DNA from: an uncultured Lachnospiraceae bacterium
Lineage (GTDB): Bacteria; Bacillota; Clostridia; Lachnospirales; Lachnospiraceae
Assembly (NCBI GenBank): GCA_946639085.1
Contig: CAMPBP010000080.1
Span: 1-6,394 of the forward strand
Direction of reading: 5' to 3'
Length of the DNA stretch: 6,394 nt
This document shows positions 6,367-6,394 of this stretch, one piece after another. Under the pieces are notes generated by a model. The model ran no database searches and was not told the origin of the DNA. It saw only the letters and a list, made by a program, of their open reading frames with translations. Position numbers and translations under genes: made by a program. The stretch's first letter is position 1. Each line of letters begins with the position of its first letter.

Positions 6367-6394
6367 AAAAATTTAAACGGTAATTCATCAACCA

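Noticed and set aside
6351..6368. TTG start at 6368 for the deacetylase, adding six residues
   Set aside because: The GGGAG that would drive translation overlaps this codon and is better placed for the ATG at 6350, and the extra residues add no recognisable feature.
6367..6394. Promoter for the deacetylase at the right edge
   Set aside because: Only 26 bases are visible beyond the TTG. TTGATG occurs but no matching -10 is at the right distance before the gene, so any promoter must lie outside the window.

Overview
The window is almost entirely coding. All eight genes lie on the minus strand and appear to form one run of transcription that enters near base 6350 and leaves through base 1. The protein set points to a Bacillota/Clostridia genome, most likely a member of the Lachnospiraceae. 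The reasons are the order pyrH-frr-uppS-cdsA-dxr-rseP, moderate GC content, purine-rich ribosome binding sites, a clostridial-style RseP with a GGAC motif, and a bactofilin with an acidic tail. This placement is inferred from protein style, not from a database match.

In transcription order (high to low coordinates) the layout is as follows. A membrane-anchored NodB-type polysaccharide deacetylase lies at 6350-5394. A bactofilin, a polymer-forming cytoskeletal protein, lies at 5368-4622. These are followed by UMP kinase pyrH (4600-3911), ribosome recycling factor frr (3881-3330), undecaprenyl diphosphate synthase uppS (3269-2562), CDP-diacylglycerol synthase cdsA (2554-1712), DXP reductoisomerase dxr (1702-557), and the N-terminal 180 residues of a site-2 protease of the RseP/RasP family (541 to beyond base 1). 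Gaps between genes are 7 to 29 bases, except the 60-base frr-uppS gap, which holds a perfect 10-bp inverted repeat. No gene-free stretch exceeds 300 bases, and I see no RNA gene, mobile element, CRISPR array or origin.

The last six genes are a widely conserved bacterial neighbourhood. PyrH supplies UDP, the precursor of UTP and UDP-sugars, and Frr recycles ribosomes. Dxr is in the MEP pathway, which makes the isoprenoid units that UppS condenses into the C55 carrier lipid for peptidoglycan. CdsA makes the CDP-diacylglycerol needed for phospholipids. RseP performs intramembrane proteolysis in envelope stress signalling. In many bacteria rpsB and tsf lie directly upstream of pyrH. Here that place is taken by a cell-wall deacetylase and a bactofilin, which makes the whole window envelope-centred.

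I did not find a clearly new system. The points most worth a second look are the deacetylase-bactofilin pair upstream of pyrH, the altered active-site loop in UppS (RTCSE where RTSGE or RTGGE is usual), the CxxC motif at the end of the bactofilin, and the hairpin that may divide the operon between frr and uppS.
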